Below, in pieces: positions 32,408 to 43,320 of a stretch of 64,000 bases of DNA; positions within the stretch are counted from its first letter, which is position 1, and the number at the start of each line of letters is the position of its first letter. The stretch covers positions 1,426,001 to 1,490,000 of the forward strand of contig JBANDB010000013.1 in assembly GCA_037576215.1 (NCBI GenBank), written 5' to 3'. The notes beneath the pieces are model-generated. The model searched no databases and had not been told where the DNA came from. It saw only the letters and a list, made by a program, of their open reading frames with translations. The DNA is from Armillaria gallica (Eukaryota > Basidiomycota > Agaricomycetes > Agaricales > Physalacriaceae). The translations under genes were made by a program, and so were the position numbers.

Positions 32408-35400
32408 TTAAGCAAGTTCCGCTTCATTATGGTCTCCTTCATCGTCAGGTAGCTCGTCCAATGTATCCTCTTGATTGGAATCAAACAACTGTTTCATTCT
32501 GGCCTCGGGGACATCAATGATTGCATTGATATCCAGAAGATCTATCTTTTGCCGCACAAAGTATGGAATCAATCGATACGCCGCTATTGGTCTAGCAAAT
32601 GTTGAACTGTCTAGTTCGCACAAGATGTAGGCTCTGCCCTTGTTCCGTCCTAGAACCACTAAGGGTCCCAAGTACCGGGGACGCATTTTCCTATTCAAGG
32701 CCTTTTCTATTTGCGTGTTTCTCATTAAGACTAGACTTCCTTTTTCAAAGTTAAAGTCTTTAATAGAGTACTGATAGTCTTCTTCGAACTTTAGGGCCGC
32801 ACATCGCCTGGCTTCGTATACTTTTGATTTGATGCGTTCTAAATCTTTGGATCGTTTTTGGAGGCTGATTGCTCATCGCGCAATAAGTGAAGTGGTGTTT
32901 ATGATGTTATTAGGTGGGGGCATTAGCCAAGTGGACTCCACTATGTCGAGTGGTAGCAAAGGTTCGGTACCCGTGGCTGCAAAATACGGGGAGCAGCCCA
33001 TCCGTCTTCGCGTAGTTATCCTGTCTGCCCAGAATACCGAATACGCATTCTGGCTCCACTTCTTCTGATCTCCATCGGACGCTTTGAACAATCCTTGTCT
33101 GACATCAAAGTGTGGCCTTTCAGCTATTCCATTGGCTCGCAAATTATAACCAGAGATTCGGATATGGTTGATGTGATATTTCTTGCTGAGGTAGCCTATG
33201 GCTGCTACGAAGGCTTTTCCATTATTGGTTACGATTTCTACTAGAGCTCCCCATCGACACAGGATATCTTCAAAAATCCATTCTCCTATGGTACGCGCAG
33301 TTTCTCTTCGCAAGCATCTAAACTCTGGGTAATGACTCATGGAACAATGCCCTTGTACAATATATTTGTATTGTCCAGACATAGGCATGATCATCGTGTC
33401 CATGTACATCTTTGAGAATAGAGGTGCGGGTACAGCAACAGTTGCGGGCAAGTAGATTTGTCGGGTTTGACGAACTTGACATAAGTGACAAGTTCGAACA
33501 TACCAAGCGATATCAGCCTTCATGTCGGGCCACCAGTAACGAATTTTTATTAATTCGTGGGTAGCATAAAATCCTTTATGTGCTACCTTGTCATGACAGG
33601 ATATCATGATCTCAATTCGTTTCGACTGGGGTATGACAAGCTGATGCTTTCCTTGTGAATTTTTATGCCACAGTTTATCATCTTTTTCGAAGAAATTCAT
33701 CGTGTAGCGCATAAACTTTGCGTAGTCTTCCTCGTTATATCCTGGTGGCCGTTCTAACTTGGTGTGCCATTGTAGGATGTACTCGAGTCTTTTATCACAT
33801 AGTATTTGTTGTGCGGTGTGTGGGACATCATCGTATGTGAGCAAACTATTTGATTCTTGCGAACCTTCTGTATCCTCTGCAGTTATTGAGAATATAGAGT
33901 GGATTTGCGAAGTTTGTAGTAAGCCGTAGTGGGTATGTAAGAAATCATCCATCCCATCTTCCGGTGGTGGCGGATCCCCTTCTTGAGGAGGTCTTCGTGA
34001 TAGGCCGTCTGGTCCATGTCTAGTACCAGGAACGTGTACTAGCACGAAGTGGAATGACAATATTCCAATAATCCAACGATTTACTGCTGCTGATGGTGCG
34101 ATGTCCGGGTTTTTAAGCATTCCTTTAATTGCGCTTGCATCAACTTCTACCACAAAGGTCGGAAGACCTATAAGGTATAATTTGCAATCGCCTAGTGCCC
34201 TGTATAGCCCGTATATTTCTCTTTTGGCTTGCGAATATCCGCATTCGCGAGGATTCAATGTGATCGATCCAAATCTTGCAAAGTTTCTGATTGACGGATC
34301 GTCAGGGTTGCATTGAGCTAGGTAGTAGCCAACGGCTGCTGGTCCTGTATCGACTGCGAGTATCACAGCTCCTGAGGAATTATAATTTATTGGTTTTAAG
34401 GCCGGGCTATTTCGCACAGCTTGTTTCAAGTCTTCTTGTGCCTGTATTTCCTCTTTTTCGAATTTGAATTCCGCGTCCTTACGGAATAACCTGGTGAGGG
34501 GAAGCGATCTCTCTGCGAAGTTTTCTATGAAGTTCCTCAACACTCCTGCTGTTCCGACAAAAGCCCTTGCATCCAAGATATCTTTACAAGGTCCCCAGCG
34601 AATTATTGGGTCGACTATGCTTGGTAATGGTAGGCAGCCAGTATAAGTACACCGGTGCCCTATCACTATTATTTCTGGACAGCATAAGTATGCTTTCTTG
34701 CCTGAGAAAGTACCTCTGCAATATTTCATGCGTTGTACTATCCTATTCAGGTTTGAAAAGTGTTCCCAAACAAATCTTCGAATACCCGAATTTTCTGGTA
34801 TAGTCTCGTAGGTGTTTCCAATCTCGTAGCGTGTTTCTGGTCCCCGTACTGGTACATTGTCAATGTACGGTATCATATACTGAGGGATTTCGGGTTGCAA
34901 GATGAAGGTAACGTTGTCATGAAATATCGGGACTGAGTTGGTCCATCCCATAGGTAAGGTTACCAATCTCAATGCTCTGTAAGGTGTTTGGAATGTTGTG
35001 AGGTCTCGCGAACTTTCTGCTAGTACCCTCTCATCGTATCCGACAAATAAATCTAACATAGCTCCACAAGCTCTGCCTGCAAAGTTTTCTGCCAGTTGGT
35101 CAGTAGTAGGGGGTAATCCCGAATGTGCAATGGTAACTTCGTTAAGGGGTTCCAGACTATGGACGATTCGTAGACTCTTTCCATCTTTCTTGAGGACTGT
35201 AAACCAGTGAGAACGGTAGGAGGAATTTGATGGTTCGTATACCCCGGCGTCTAGCTTAGTTTTTATAATCTTGCAGACCTTGCTATATATTCCTGGGGGT
35301 ATAGGAATATTTCGCAATACCCACGGAGTATGTTCTACAACCGGGATATTGATAGGAGGGAAGAAGTCTTGTCTAAAACTCCCTCTTTCCGAGTCTTCCC

Positions 35401-35463
35401 AAGCAAAAGCCTGATCTTGTACACACATGAAGTGGTGCATAAGCTTTCTTTCTTCTTCCCAAG
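32408..35463 (-). pseudogene. Gypsy-1 pol: reverse transcriptase, RNase H, integrase (inactivated)
   Basis: The main frame is 32873-35440 (855 codons), with a continuation at 32408-32725 beyond a TGA at 32873. RT is recognised by WVLRNIPIPPGIY, HSLEPLNEVT, LPMGWTNS and the catalytic box, which reads YIDN (residues 192-195, Asn codon at 34856-34858) instead of YIDD. RNase H follows (VILAVDTG...VVEVDAS). The integrase zinc domain HDKVAHKGF...CHLCQ is followed by a DDE core in which the second acidic residue is changed (VTNNG for VTDNG, about 33220), while ANGIAER retains Glu. The fragment RPRYLGPLVVL is the integrase C-terminal part. A missing base near 35463 separates it from the upstream frame. 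It should be unable to transpose unaided. Confidence 0.9.
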
Positions 35464-36913
35464 GAAACCGTCATTATGGATTGAGTCGATATACTCTTTC
35501 CTTTCCATGGTATATCAAGTAGTGGAATTAAATTTGGGTGGGCGAGGCGATAATTCAGGTAAGTCTTTTAAAGGATCTCCCTTAATGTTGCAAATTATCC
35601 TGAATTTGTCGGGTAGCGTGGCTAACACTGATTATATTTGAGTCTTTTCAAACCAAGGTTCATAGTTTTCATCAGATTATTACGTATAGATTGTACATGT
35701 ACTCGAGAGGTTGTAGATTCTTTTTGGAGTGGGGTTTCTTTTCCGAACTTTGTGTGTATTTTCTTTTCAAACTTTTAGTTCGCGGACTGGCTAATGGTCC
35801 ATTATCGGTGTTTATTTCTTGTGTGGAGGGGATATTAATTCACGTAGGATCACAGGCAGTTAAATACTGTGCTGGTATTTGTGAGGCTTCGAATCCGGTA
35901 CTAGTAGTGTATGCAGAAATGATAGGGTTTTGATTTGCATCTAACTCAATGACTATGGCCACTTCTTCTTGATCTTGTAGCCTATCATCTAGTCAAGGGT
36001 CATCTTCTTCCTGATATGGGTCATTCGTCATGAGTCTAATGCGGCCCCTAGGTCTGGTTGGGATAGTCGCGGTTTTTCCCATATTAGGATCATGGATCGT
36101 GATGGTCTGGTCCTGATTCTCATAGTTCCGAACTATACTCTGAGTAAGCATATCGAAAGGTCGCCCGAGTAAGATGTCGTATATGGATTGTCATATGACA
36201 TGTACTTGCAGGTACAAGGTGATGTCTCCAAATAGGAATGCAACATTTCTTGCAAGCCCCAACGAACTATTTAATGTTCCATTGGCTGACTGCATGTCTA
36301 TAATCACAGTGGGGTCATAGGTCAACCCAAGGCGATGACACACTGTTTCCGACATTGAGATTACTTGGGATCCTGGATCAATGATGCATTCGACCTTTAA
36401 CTGATGATCTACGATAGGCAATATTGACCGCAAGGCAATGGATTCAGCCACGCATTTAAGGGGGCCTATCTTTTCGCCTTTCTTAATGCGAGCCTCATAT
36501 GGATCTTGCACTACAAAAGATCCTTCTGGTGGATCTTTGCGAACTTTTTCAACCTTGACTTGTTCAAAGGCCTGAACTATGGGATTTGGAGGTCCATATA
36601 ATAGCGTAGTTTTTGCTTTGGAATCTCCGGATGGTACTTTGATCTCCACCATTCCGGGTCCAGTGTATGAAACATCATTCTTAAAATGTTCGACAGTAGG
36701 TGGAACTTTCCATTTCGTGATGTCATCTTTTGTGATGTCCCTAATTTCGGGTGATAATGAGAATAATTCGCGTTGGGACAAGGTGACTGGAGCATCCATT
36801 GTTCGCTCGTAGACATTCCTAGCTACCAAAACATCTTCTATAGGTGCTTTAGTGCGGTATGCTGGTTCGTGATCCCGTACTTTCTTTCGGTAATCAGGCT
36901 TTGCACCTATGTT
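35464..36913 (-). pseudogene. Gypsy-1 protease and linker region, interrupted
   Basis: This is in frame with gag after a TGA (36914-36916). The aspartic protease shows IIDPGSQVISMSE (about 36385-36350) and DMQSANGTLNSSLGLARNV, the DxGS form common in basidiomycete Gypsy elements. A TGA at 36191 interrupts the conserved HVI...YDILLGRPFD, and another lies near 35993. All three stops are explicable as CGA to TGA. Confidence 0.8.
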
Positions 36914-39376
36914 TCAATCAACGGGTGGGGCGTAATTGGCTGGCCTGACTGAAGCAAAGGGATGGATATCTTCGGGAATAGTTTCTTCCATTCGATCAAG
37001 AGAGGATTCCTTCCCTGATTGTCGGGTCGAGTTCAGAACCGAAGTTACATCCTTTTCCGTCCTTTTGCTTCGCTTATCCTCCTTAACTGTAGGAGTGATA
37101 GCTTTAATGGCCTCTGCCTCTTTTGCGTCGTTTTCCTCAGTTTGTGGGGAACGTATTTCCATATCACTATCGTCTGAATCGGAGACATCGACAAGTGCTG
37201 GCATATCATCAAAGTCTGAGGTAAGTTCGCGATCATATTCATCCCCTTTCAGCTGCGCTTTCTTGATGGATTTTTGCTTCTCAGGTTCCCCAGCCACCTT
37301 CTGACTATTTCGAGTAGGTCTACCCATTGTTTTTGTGGGTTCCATTGGAACAGGGATCTCTTTCGAAGTTTTGGGTGCTGGATTCTTTTCCGAACTTTTA
37401 TCTGTGTTGCGAACCAGGTTTTGTCGAGTTAGACGAGGGATGCAAACTTCTACTTGTTTAAACCAAGTCTTTAAAGTTTCATCCTCTGAAGCGTCAGCGC
37501 ATTGCTGTAGACTCTGTAGTTCCTTTTCAATAGACCCTGTCTTGGCTATGAGAGCTTTGACACATTGCGTGATGGTCATATTGGCTGGTAAGAATCTTTT
37601 GTCCACTAGCTGAGCATATTGTTCCGCGTTTTTGATGAACGTAAGGGGTTCCCTGACGAATTGCATCATGGTAGTTACAGCACCCAATTGACCGGGGTTC
37701 TGTTGATGCCATTCTTCGATTTTGTCTGCAAGACAATTGCCGGGTAAGCCCTTTGGGAGATAAGCACCCGTAGGTAACACAATATGATTTTTGGTGTTCC
37801 TGCGACATTTTCCTTCGCGAATTTTTACATCAATGTCTTCGCAAGCATTAATGTAATGCCCTCTTTGTCCGCAGAATCCGCAATTGCCATCTCTCGTTGA
37901 GGGAGAGCTAGGAAATAATGATTGTGGCCCTGTCCCGTAATTATTCCTTCGCTGCTGACGATCTTGTTTATCCTGTATCTGCAGTTGTGCTAATTGAGCT
38001 ATCTTCTCCTCAATAGCTTGGAGGTGCAAGGATATTTCGGAAGGTTCAGGTTTTACTACCACTGGATCCGGCATTCTAGAGGTGTATGCCTGTGGTATTG
38101 ATGAAACCACAGGAGGATTATATGTCACGTATCCTGCCCCAGCCTGGTACAGTTGGGGTGCACTTGTGTAGAGACTTTCTCCTCGGCTGGTTCCTTGCAG
38201 AACAAACTGGGCAGCCTCATATATTTTGCTGAGTGCGTATGGGTCCGAAGGGAAATGATCGGGGAGTTTAATCTGGAGTCGGTGCATTATTCCTTCCCAG
38301 ACATTATCAGGGAATCCTTTGCTGAATAAATTGCTGATTTCCGAACCAGAAAGTCTCTTCTTGGACTCTAGGAACTGTGCCTTAGGGTAGAATTCCCTAT
38401 AGTATGTTCCGAGTTCAGCTAATGAAGAAATTTCGCGAGCATATTTGCCCACTACTCTTTCAATATCCATACGCTCGTACTTTCGATTAGCATCTGCGTC
38501 TGGGTATTGCTTAATGATGGCGTTTTTAAGCTGTTCATAGGTACTGTTTGCATCCGCGAATTCGGCTAGGCTTTCCCAAAAGTCTGCAACTGCGACACCA
38601 GGATAATGAGTCAACCATTTCTTCTTTTCTGCATTATCAGTGATACTGTAACGCGTAAAAAGAGCTTCCAGGTCTTGTAGGTATCGCGAAAGCTCGCGAC
38701 CTGGATTGGCTTCATCAAATATCGTAGGGGCGCTACGCTCCCTTCGGAAAGGCATTCGTGTGCTCATAGCAGCTGCTGCAGCGGGTTGTGCTCCTCCAGC
38801 TTGGCCTGGGTTCGACATTGGAGTTGGTAGAACAACGGTGGGTTTGGTTTGTACGGAAGGTTGTAATGGAACGGTGGATTGTGCTGTTACAGGGATGTGA
38901 TAAGGTTGGATTTCTTCTTTTACCGGTGTGGTAACTTGTGCTGGAGTTTGTTCTGGCGAATTTAAAAGTTCGCTAGTGTCGGTACTTTGTGTGGCAAGAC
39001 TAAGACGTCTTCCAAACTCAGTAAAGTCTAAGGCCTCGTCTGGTCTGAACAAGTATGCGTCTCCTAATGCAGGTGTGATATTTCCCACAGTATTGTACGC
39101 AGTGGGGAAGGTATCCGAATTAAGATTCTCTTCTGTGGGTTGTAGGCTGGACAAGACTTCGTCCTCTTCGCTTAGTTCGAAGGGTTCCGCAGTTGAAATA
39201 TCTAGCTGCGAGTCGTAGAATTCTCCTGGTATAGAGAATTCGATATCTTCTTCTTCCTTTATCGGAAGGGTCGAAGCACTAGGAATGGGTGGATCGTATG
39301 TGGGGTTGTCGGCAGACTTGGGTTTCAAGTGCTCGGTATCTTTTTGCCACTGTTGGCATTGCGAAGTATTTCGCAA
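36914..39376 (-). CDS. Gypsy-1 gag (820 codons) with zinc knuckle
   Basis: Gag is the structural nucleocapsid polyprotein of the virus-like particle. The frame has an acidic N-terminal third, a capsid-like region (about residues 210-390; PFRRERSAPTIFDEANPGRE to PDNVWEGIMHRL), and a CCHC knuckle CGFCGQRGHYINAC (about 37845-37890), the nucleic-acid-binding motif. The lysine- and acid-rich C-terminus runs into the protease after one TGA. No strong ATG is seen at the very start; translation could begin further upstream. Confidence 0.85.
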   Translation of the reverse strand: MRNTSQCQQWQKDTEHLKPKSADNPTYDPPIPSASTLPIKEEEDIEFSIPGEFYDSQLDISTAEPFELSEEDEVLSSLQPTEENLNSDTFPTAYNTVGNITPALGDAYLFRPDEALDFTEFGRRLSLATQSTDTSELLNSPEQTPAQVTTPVKEEIQPYHIPVTAQSTVPLQPSVQTKPTVVLPTPMSNPGQAGGAQPAAAAAMSTRMPFRRERSAPTIFDEANPGRELSRYLQDLEALFTRYSITDNAEKKKWLTHYPGVAVADFWESLAEFADANSTYEQLKNAIIKQYPDADANRKYERMDIERVVGKYAREISSLAELGTYYREFYPKAQFLESKKRLSGSEISNLFSKGFPDNVWEGIMHRLQIKLPDHFPSDPYALSKIYEAAQFVLQGTSRGESLYTSAPQLYQAGAGYVTYNPPVVSSIPQAYTSRMPDPVVVKPEPSEISLHLQAIEEKIAQLAQLQIQDKQDRQQRRNNYGTGPQSLFPSSPSTRDGNCGFCGQRGHYINACEDIDVKIREGKCRRNTKNHIVLPTGAYLPKGLPGNCLADKIEEWHQQNPGQLGAVTTMMQFVREPLTFIKNAEQYAQLVDKRFLPANMTITQCVKALIAKTGSIEKELQSLQQCADASEDETLKTWFKQVEVCIPRLTRQNLVRNTDKSSEKNPAPKTSKEIPVPMEPTKTMGRPTRNSQKVAGEPEKQKSIKKAQLKGDEYDRELTSDFDDMPALVDVSDSDDSDMEIRSPQTEENDAKEAEAIKAITPTVKEDKRSKRTEKDVTSVLNSTRQSGKESSLDRMEETIPEDIHPFASVRPANYAPPVD

Positions 39377-39484
39377 GGGACGCGAAGTTGTTGGTTCGTA
39401 GGGTCTGTTATGACCAAACTTCTTTGAAGGAGCAATGGTCGAAGGTGTGAATTAGGAGATACAGTCAAATTTGACTATTATCCC

Positions 39485-39501
39485 CCTCGCGGTGGGCTCC
39501 A
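39485..39501 (-). other. Gypsy-1 primer binding site
   Basis: On the minus strand, TGGAGCCCACCGCGAGG lies 3 nt after the 5' LTR. It begins TGG as expected for pairing with a tRNA CCA end. The same 17 bases form the PBS of Gypsy-3 (56354-56370). The tRNA is not identified; a tRNA with U at position 73, as in yeast tRNA-Lys(CUU), would fit. Confidence 0.8.
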
Positions 39502-39504
39502 AAA

Positions 39505-40825
39505 CGATGAACCTAGAGACTCCTGCGGGCAGAAAACACAAGACCTGTAACGGCAAGTGTAGCCAAGCACAGAATCTGAAGGCAGGTTCTAGCGAGTCTA
39601 GTCTTGCACCTCCGTGCGATGACTGTAGCTTCCTGGTGGTGTAGCGACGTCTTGCTACGCTTTGTTATGATTCTCTGAAGGCTGTTCAGAGGCTCAAGGT
39701 ATGTACGCGAACTTTCCTGGAAGGGAAAAGGTGCGTAAACGTGGGTGTATGCTGAGCGGGGGCGACCTAGATGCAGCGCGAACTATGTGGTGTCGGAATC
39801 CTGGCTATGGTTCCGGTAGAAGATATTTTCCTAAGCTCGCGTGCTTTCTTTAGAGAAACGCAGAGATGGAGCTGGCTTATCTAGAGAAACTCGAATTAGT
39901 ATCGTTCCTAACTTATAGGAACAGTATGCTGTTGGTGTTAGAGACTAAAGTTCGGAACCCTAGCTATGGATTACCCTTTGAAGTCTTCAGGTATGCGAAT
40001 TTATGACAGGAGGATGACAAACAAGGTAGTCTTTATATGATACCCTTGCTTGTGTTTTGGACGAGAGGATGTGAATCAAGTTATTTAACACTTGGTAGCT
40101 AGCGAGTTTGGAGAAACTTCGCAAAGTGTTATATCTCTTAAGAACGTAGAGATATTAACTTTAATTCGTGTGTATTGGGTGGTGTGTGTGGTGTGTGTAT
40201 CCTCTATCGAGAACTGTCTTTTTTCTATCTACAGGCCGTTATCTTTTATACTACAGAACTGTACTTGCTAAGTAAGCGAACTTTTGCCTTGGCTTGATAA
40301 CCGCAGTACATGATTTGTGAGCGTAGTGAACTATTTGTAACCGTAGTTCACTATACCGTGTGCTATTCTACTGTGCATACTTATTAAAAGTTCGCGTAGC
40401 CTAATAAAGCTACAGAAGGTTTACTAATTTACTTACTACTTACTCAGCCGCAGTTAATGGCTCACTAATCTCTACTATATTTCTAAGCTGTAAAAGTGTA
40501 TCCATATGGCCTCTTGAGAATCCGTAGCTATGCATAGCCTTCGCGTAGTTAAACCGCGTGACCGTATGGCTTTGTCCACGTGCAAAGGCCTAGAATAATG
40601 ACGCGTGTCTAATTTACTGCGGAAGGATTGGCAATCAATGTGCCTGGAGGCACAATGACTCATAGATATCGGAGTGAAAGTTCGCGTGGAGTGGGAGATT
40701 TAATATGATTCGACCTGTGCTGGACTTGCAACATTTGGTTTAGTGAAAGGCCGCGTAAGGGAGATAGGCGATAATTGTAAGTGGTGTCCGCGATTTCAGA
40801 GCGCACAGAGCCTGAAGGCTCATCA
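39505..40825 (-). repeat. Gypsy-1 5' LTR (right copy), 1321 bp
   Basis: It is the same sequence as 26209-27600 without the 71-bp duplication. Its inner terminal dinucleotide reads CG instead of TG (39505). It carries five CGAACTTT motifs. GTGTGTGGTGTGTG and the terminal region are conserved between the copies. Confidence 0.95.
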
Positions 40826-41462
40826 CCGACCAGTATAGTTGAGTATCCGCAAGTACAGTGCTCACCATGCAAGTGTCCCAGTCTCAAGGATTTTTTTGGC
40901 CCCAAGAGACCAGTTCCAAAGTTTGCTGAGTGCAGTGCTGAAGGATATCTCTGTACGTAGTCCATGAGCATCGCTGTCGTAGGGAGTAGTATGAGAATGT
41001 TGTCTTATTTCTGAGAAGCATTTGCTGGTAGCTTTCATCATCAGAATTCTGATATTTGATATTCATGTGATACAAATAAGATACAAAACAGATAAAGTAG
41101 GTGGGGTTGTGGGAAGGGAGTGGTGTGTGCGCTGGCAGGCAGTTGACTATGCATAGATGGCAACAATAGATCATCTACTACATGAACTTCTGCACATGAT
41201 GGCTGCGTAGAGCCGTGAAAACAGAGATTTTTTGACATTGAAGCGAGGATGTCGTCGATGGCAGCAAGAATTATTAGTAGCATCAGGTGAGTATGTGGTG
41301 GGTAGCACCATGCTACTCTGTGCCGTATATAAACCAGACCCTATATTGGTGGCTATGGCATGGGCTAGCGATGAGGGAGGGGGCGAGATAGGGATCAGCG
41401 GCGCCATAGAGCGTTACAAGGAGCTGGCAAAGAGAAACGGCAGCCACCATCAGATTGCCCGG
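40826..41462. repeat. first copy (left part) of a 1-kb dispersed repeat
   Basis: From about 41070 the sequence matches 47230-47600 (CAAATAA.ATA, TAGGTGGG.TTG, ATGCATAGATGGCA, GTAGCACCATGCTACTCT, GATGAGGGAGGGGG). It is interrupted at 41463 by an LTR-like insertion and resumes near 43345. Minus-strand readings such as NLMVAAVSLCQL occur in both copies, with stops. Confidence 0.6.
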
Positions 41463-43320
41463 TGTCACACCCACGGCATGGCTACCCATGTAAATTCGCG
41501 ATTTGGCATATTTAAGCATTAGCTTATAGGCTACACTTAGGGAGCTTGCTAAGCAGACATGTGGATACATAATCTAAGTGAGGTTACTGAAGTGATGTCG
41601 CAGTATGTCAATGGAAACAACAGAGCTAACCAAGGACTTGGTCATAGCGCTGTACCAGAAGGGCAGGCTTGACAGAAAGGCCGTTTAGCAAGCTCACTCC
41701 TTCCAATAAGCTTGACCTGCGCTCGCATCAGTAGGATGAACTTAGAGGTGAATCACAACACCTTGATGATAGCCATGTGCTCACTTAATGAAAGAAGCAT
41801 GGTGCCTGAAAATCTGGAGATAACCTTGTGCAAGGACAGAAATGGAGAGAGATCACAAGGTGGGCCTAAGACAAGGGTTTCGGCTGAGAGATTAGCAGGT
41901 TTGCTAGCAATCTGAAGGATCTGATGGCTAATATGCCTAAGAAAGGAGCTGTCCACCAGAAAGGAGCTCTGGGAGAGAGATGCCGTGGGCTTAATCACCA
42001 GTTGCCAAGGCCCTAGGCCCACGGAGGTGACTTTGACATGCACCATCATTGCAACACCTTGATGAGACCAATCAGAGGCAGTATGACTCACCTGCCAATG
42101 AATACCACAGCTGCAGTGGACTGACATCGAAAACCATAGAAATGCATCAAAATATCTATACCCTTTTCTGTACTCATGGACTGTTTGTAATCATCTTCTG
42201 CTCATAGTATATAAGTAGTCCAGTTAGGCAGTGTACAATTCAAGTTACTATTTGCCCTCTTCTCTGCTCAGGAACAGTGCGAATGGCTTCAGTTGCATTG
42301 AAAAGGCTTAGCTCGGAATCTGTAGGTCTCCTGCCTTGTGTAGTGAGCCTGCTAGTCACTAGCCTTGGAAAACGTGACAGACAAGTGCCAAGAGACTGTA
42401 TTTTGGCAAGAGAGTCATTAGTTGGCTTCTGGGTTCATTGGTTATAGAGAGCTCACAGAGAAATAGAACCAGAGAAACATTTTGGATAATAAACTTCGGT
42501 TTACTTGAGATAAATAAGAGATTCAGAGGCAGTGAAGCTGCACTGGCCTTGAGAGTTGACTGGATATCATCTGAGAGAAAGCTCTGTTCCATTTCTGGTG
42601 CAGTGTAAGAGAAAATTGAGGGTTTCATGCAGGAATTGGCCTAATCAGGCTGCTTTGTGACAGCTGCACTAGGTGTAGTAGGTGCGTGCCGGCTGAAAGA
42701 ACTCCAGCGGTGCCTTGTTACTTAGTGAGCTTGCAGGGTGCAATACCTGATTGTTTGAGGGTTTATTGTGTTTGTTTGAGAGTGCTGAGGGCCTCATTTG
42801 TGATGAGTTGGGAGTCAGGTTTAGCAGACTAGAGTAATACAAAGGTGTGCGCAGTTGGACCTAGTGGCACTTTGTACTAGTGAGCTCACTGAACGGACTT
42901 TTGTTGTGACCAGTTGGGATTCAGGTTTAGCAAGCTAAGATGAAGGCGAAGTCATGCGCAGTTGGACCTAGCGGCAATTCGTACTTAGTGAGCTCACTGT
43001 GCGGACTGTGTCATTTTTGTGGATCTGTGTGTCTGTTTGTATAAACTATAAAAGTCTTTGCCTTGAGGGTTGTGTGGTACTCCGTGCTCTCTTGTAAAAA
43101 GCTTCAGAGGAGAAATAAAGAGAACTTGAGATATTGCTGGTTACTTCGCGTTGCGTCAGGCCATTAAGAGAGAGTTCTTGAGATTTGTTGAGATACTGTC
43201 AGCACGCAAGTAGAATTAAATTCCTTGCTCCCCTCTGCACTTATAGAGATTGGTGTGTGTGTGTTAGTGAGATTGAGTGTAGGTTTGGTGTGTGTTCACG
43301 CTAGGCCACTCTTAGTTTCA
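41463..43320. mobile_element. probable solo-LTR-like insertion, ~1.86 kb
   Basis: It is absent from the homologous sequence at 47.6 kb. It starts TGTCACACCC and ends ...TTAGTTTCA. It contains no protein frame, TATA-like strings near 42208 (AGTATATAAGTAG) and an AATAAAG near 43116. A roughly 110-bp segment is duplicated in tandem (about 42805-42905 and 42905-43010: CAGTTGGACCTAG.GGCA and GTGAGCTCACTG). No matching target duplication was found, so the limits and LTR nature are tentative. Confidence 0.45.

Larger units (their letters stand above)
26411..40684. promoter_or_regulatory. element-wide motif array CGAACTTT / AAAGTTCG in Gypsy-1
   Basis: By eye I find about 28 copies, at roughly 26412, 26483, 26722, 27052, 27162, 27452, 27817, 28623, 28843, 28993, 29294, 29483, 29964, 31287, 31455, 31892, 32059, 32784, 35009, 35743, 36540, 37391, 38964, 39707, 39947, 40276, 40387 and 40677. 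Most are preceded by G and followed by T or C (GCGAACTTTT). An 8-mer is expected about 0.4 times in both orientations over 14.6 kb. The copies lie in LTRs, introns, coding exons and spacers, in both orientations. I noticed none elsewhere in the window. Confidence 0.85.
26209..40825 (-). mobile_element. Gypsy-1: complete Ty3/Gypsy LTR retrotransposon (14.6 kb)
   Basis: It has two LTRs (26209-27600 and 39505-40825), a PBS next to the right LTR and a polypurine tract next to the left one, so the element reads right to left. Order: 5' LTR, PBS, gag, protease, RT, RNase H, integrase, two opposite-strand genes, PPT, 3' LTR. The flanks share CCGA (26205-26208, 40826-40829), a possible 4-bp duplication. 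Apart from a 71-bp duplication, the LTRs differ by only about five transitions, so insertion is recent. gag-pol nevertheless carries several stops and catalytic changes. CGAACTTT is repeated about 28 times through the element. Confidence 0.95.

Noticed and set aside
36936..37304. plus-strand frames opposite gag of Gypsy-1 as further antisense genes
   Set aside because: They are Ser-rich mirror frames of an acidic/Lys-rich gag and have no supporting splice sites or motifs.
41463..43320. complete autonomous retrotransposon between the two halves of the repeat
   Set aside because: No RT, integrase or gag motif in any frame; at most a solo LTR or non-autonomous element.
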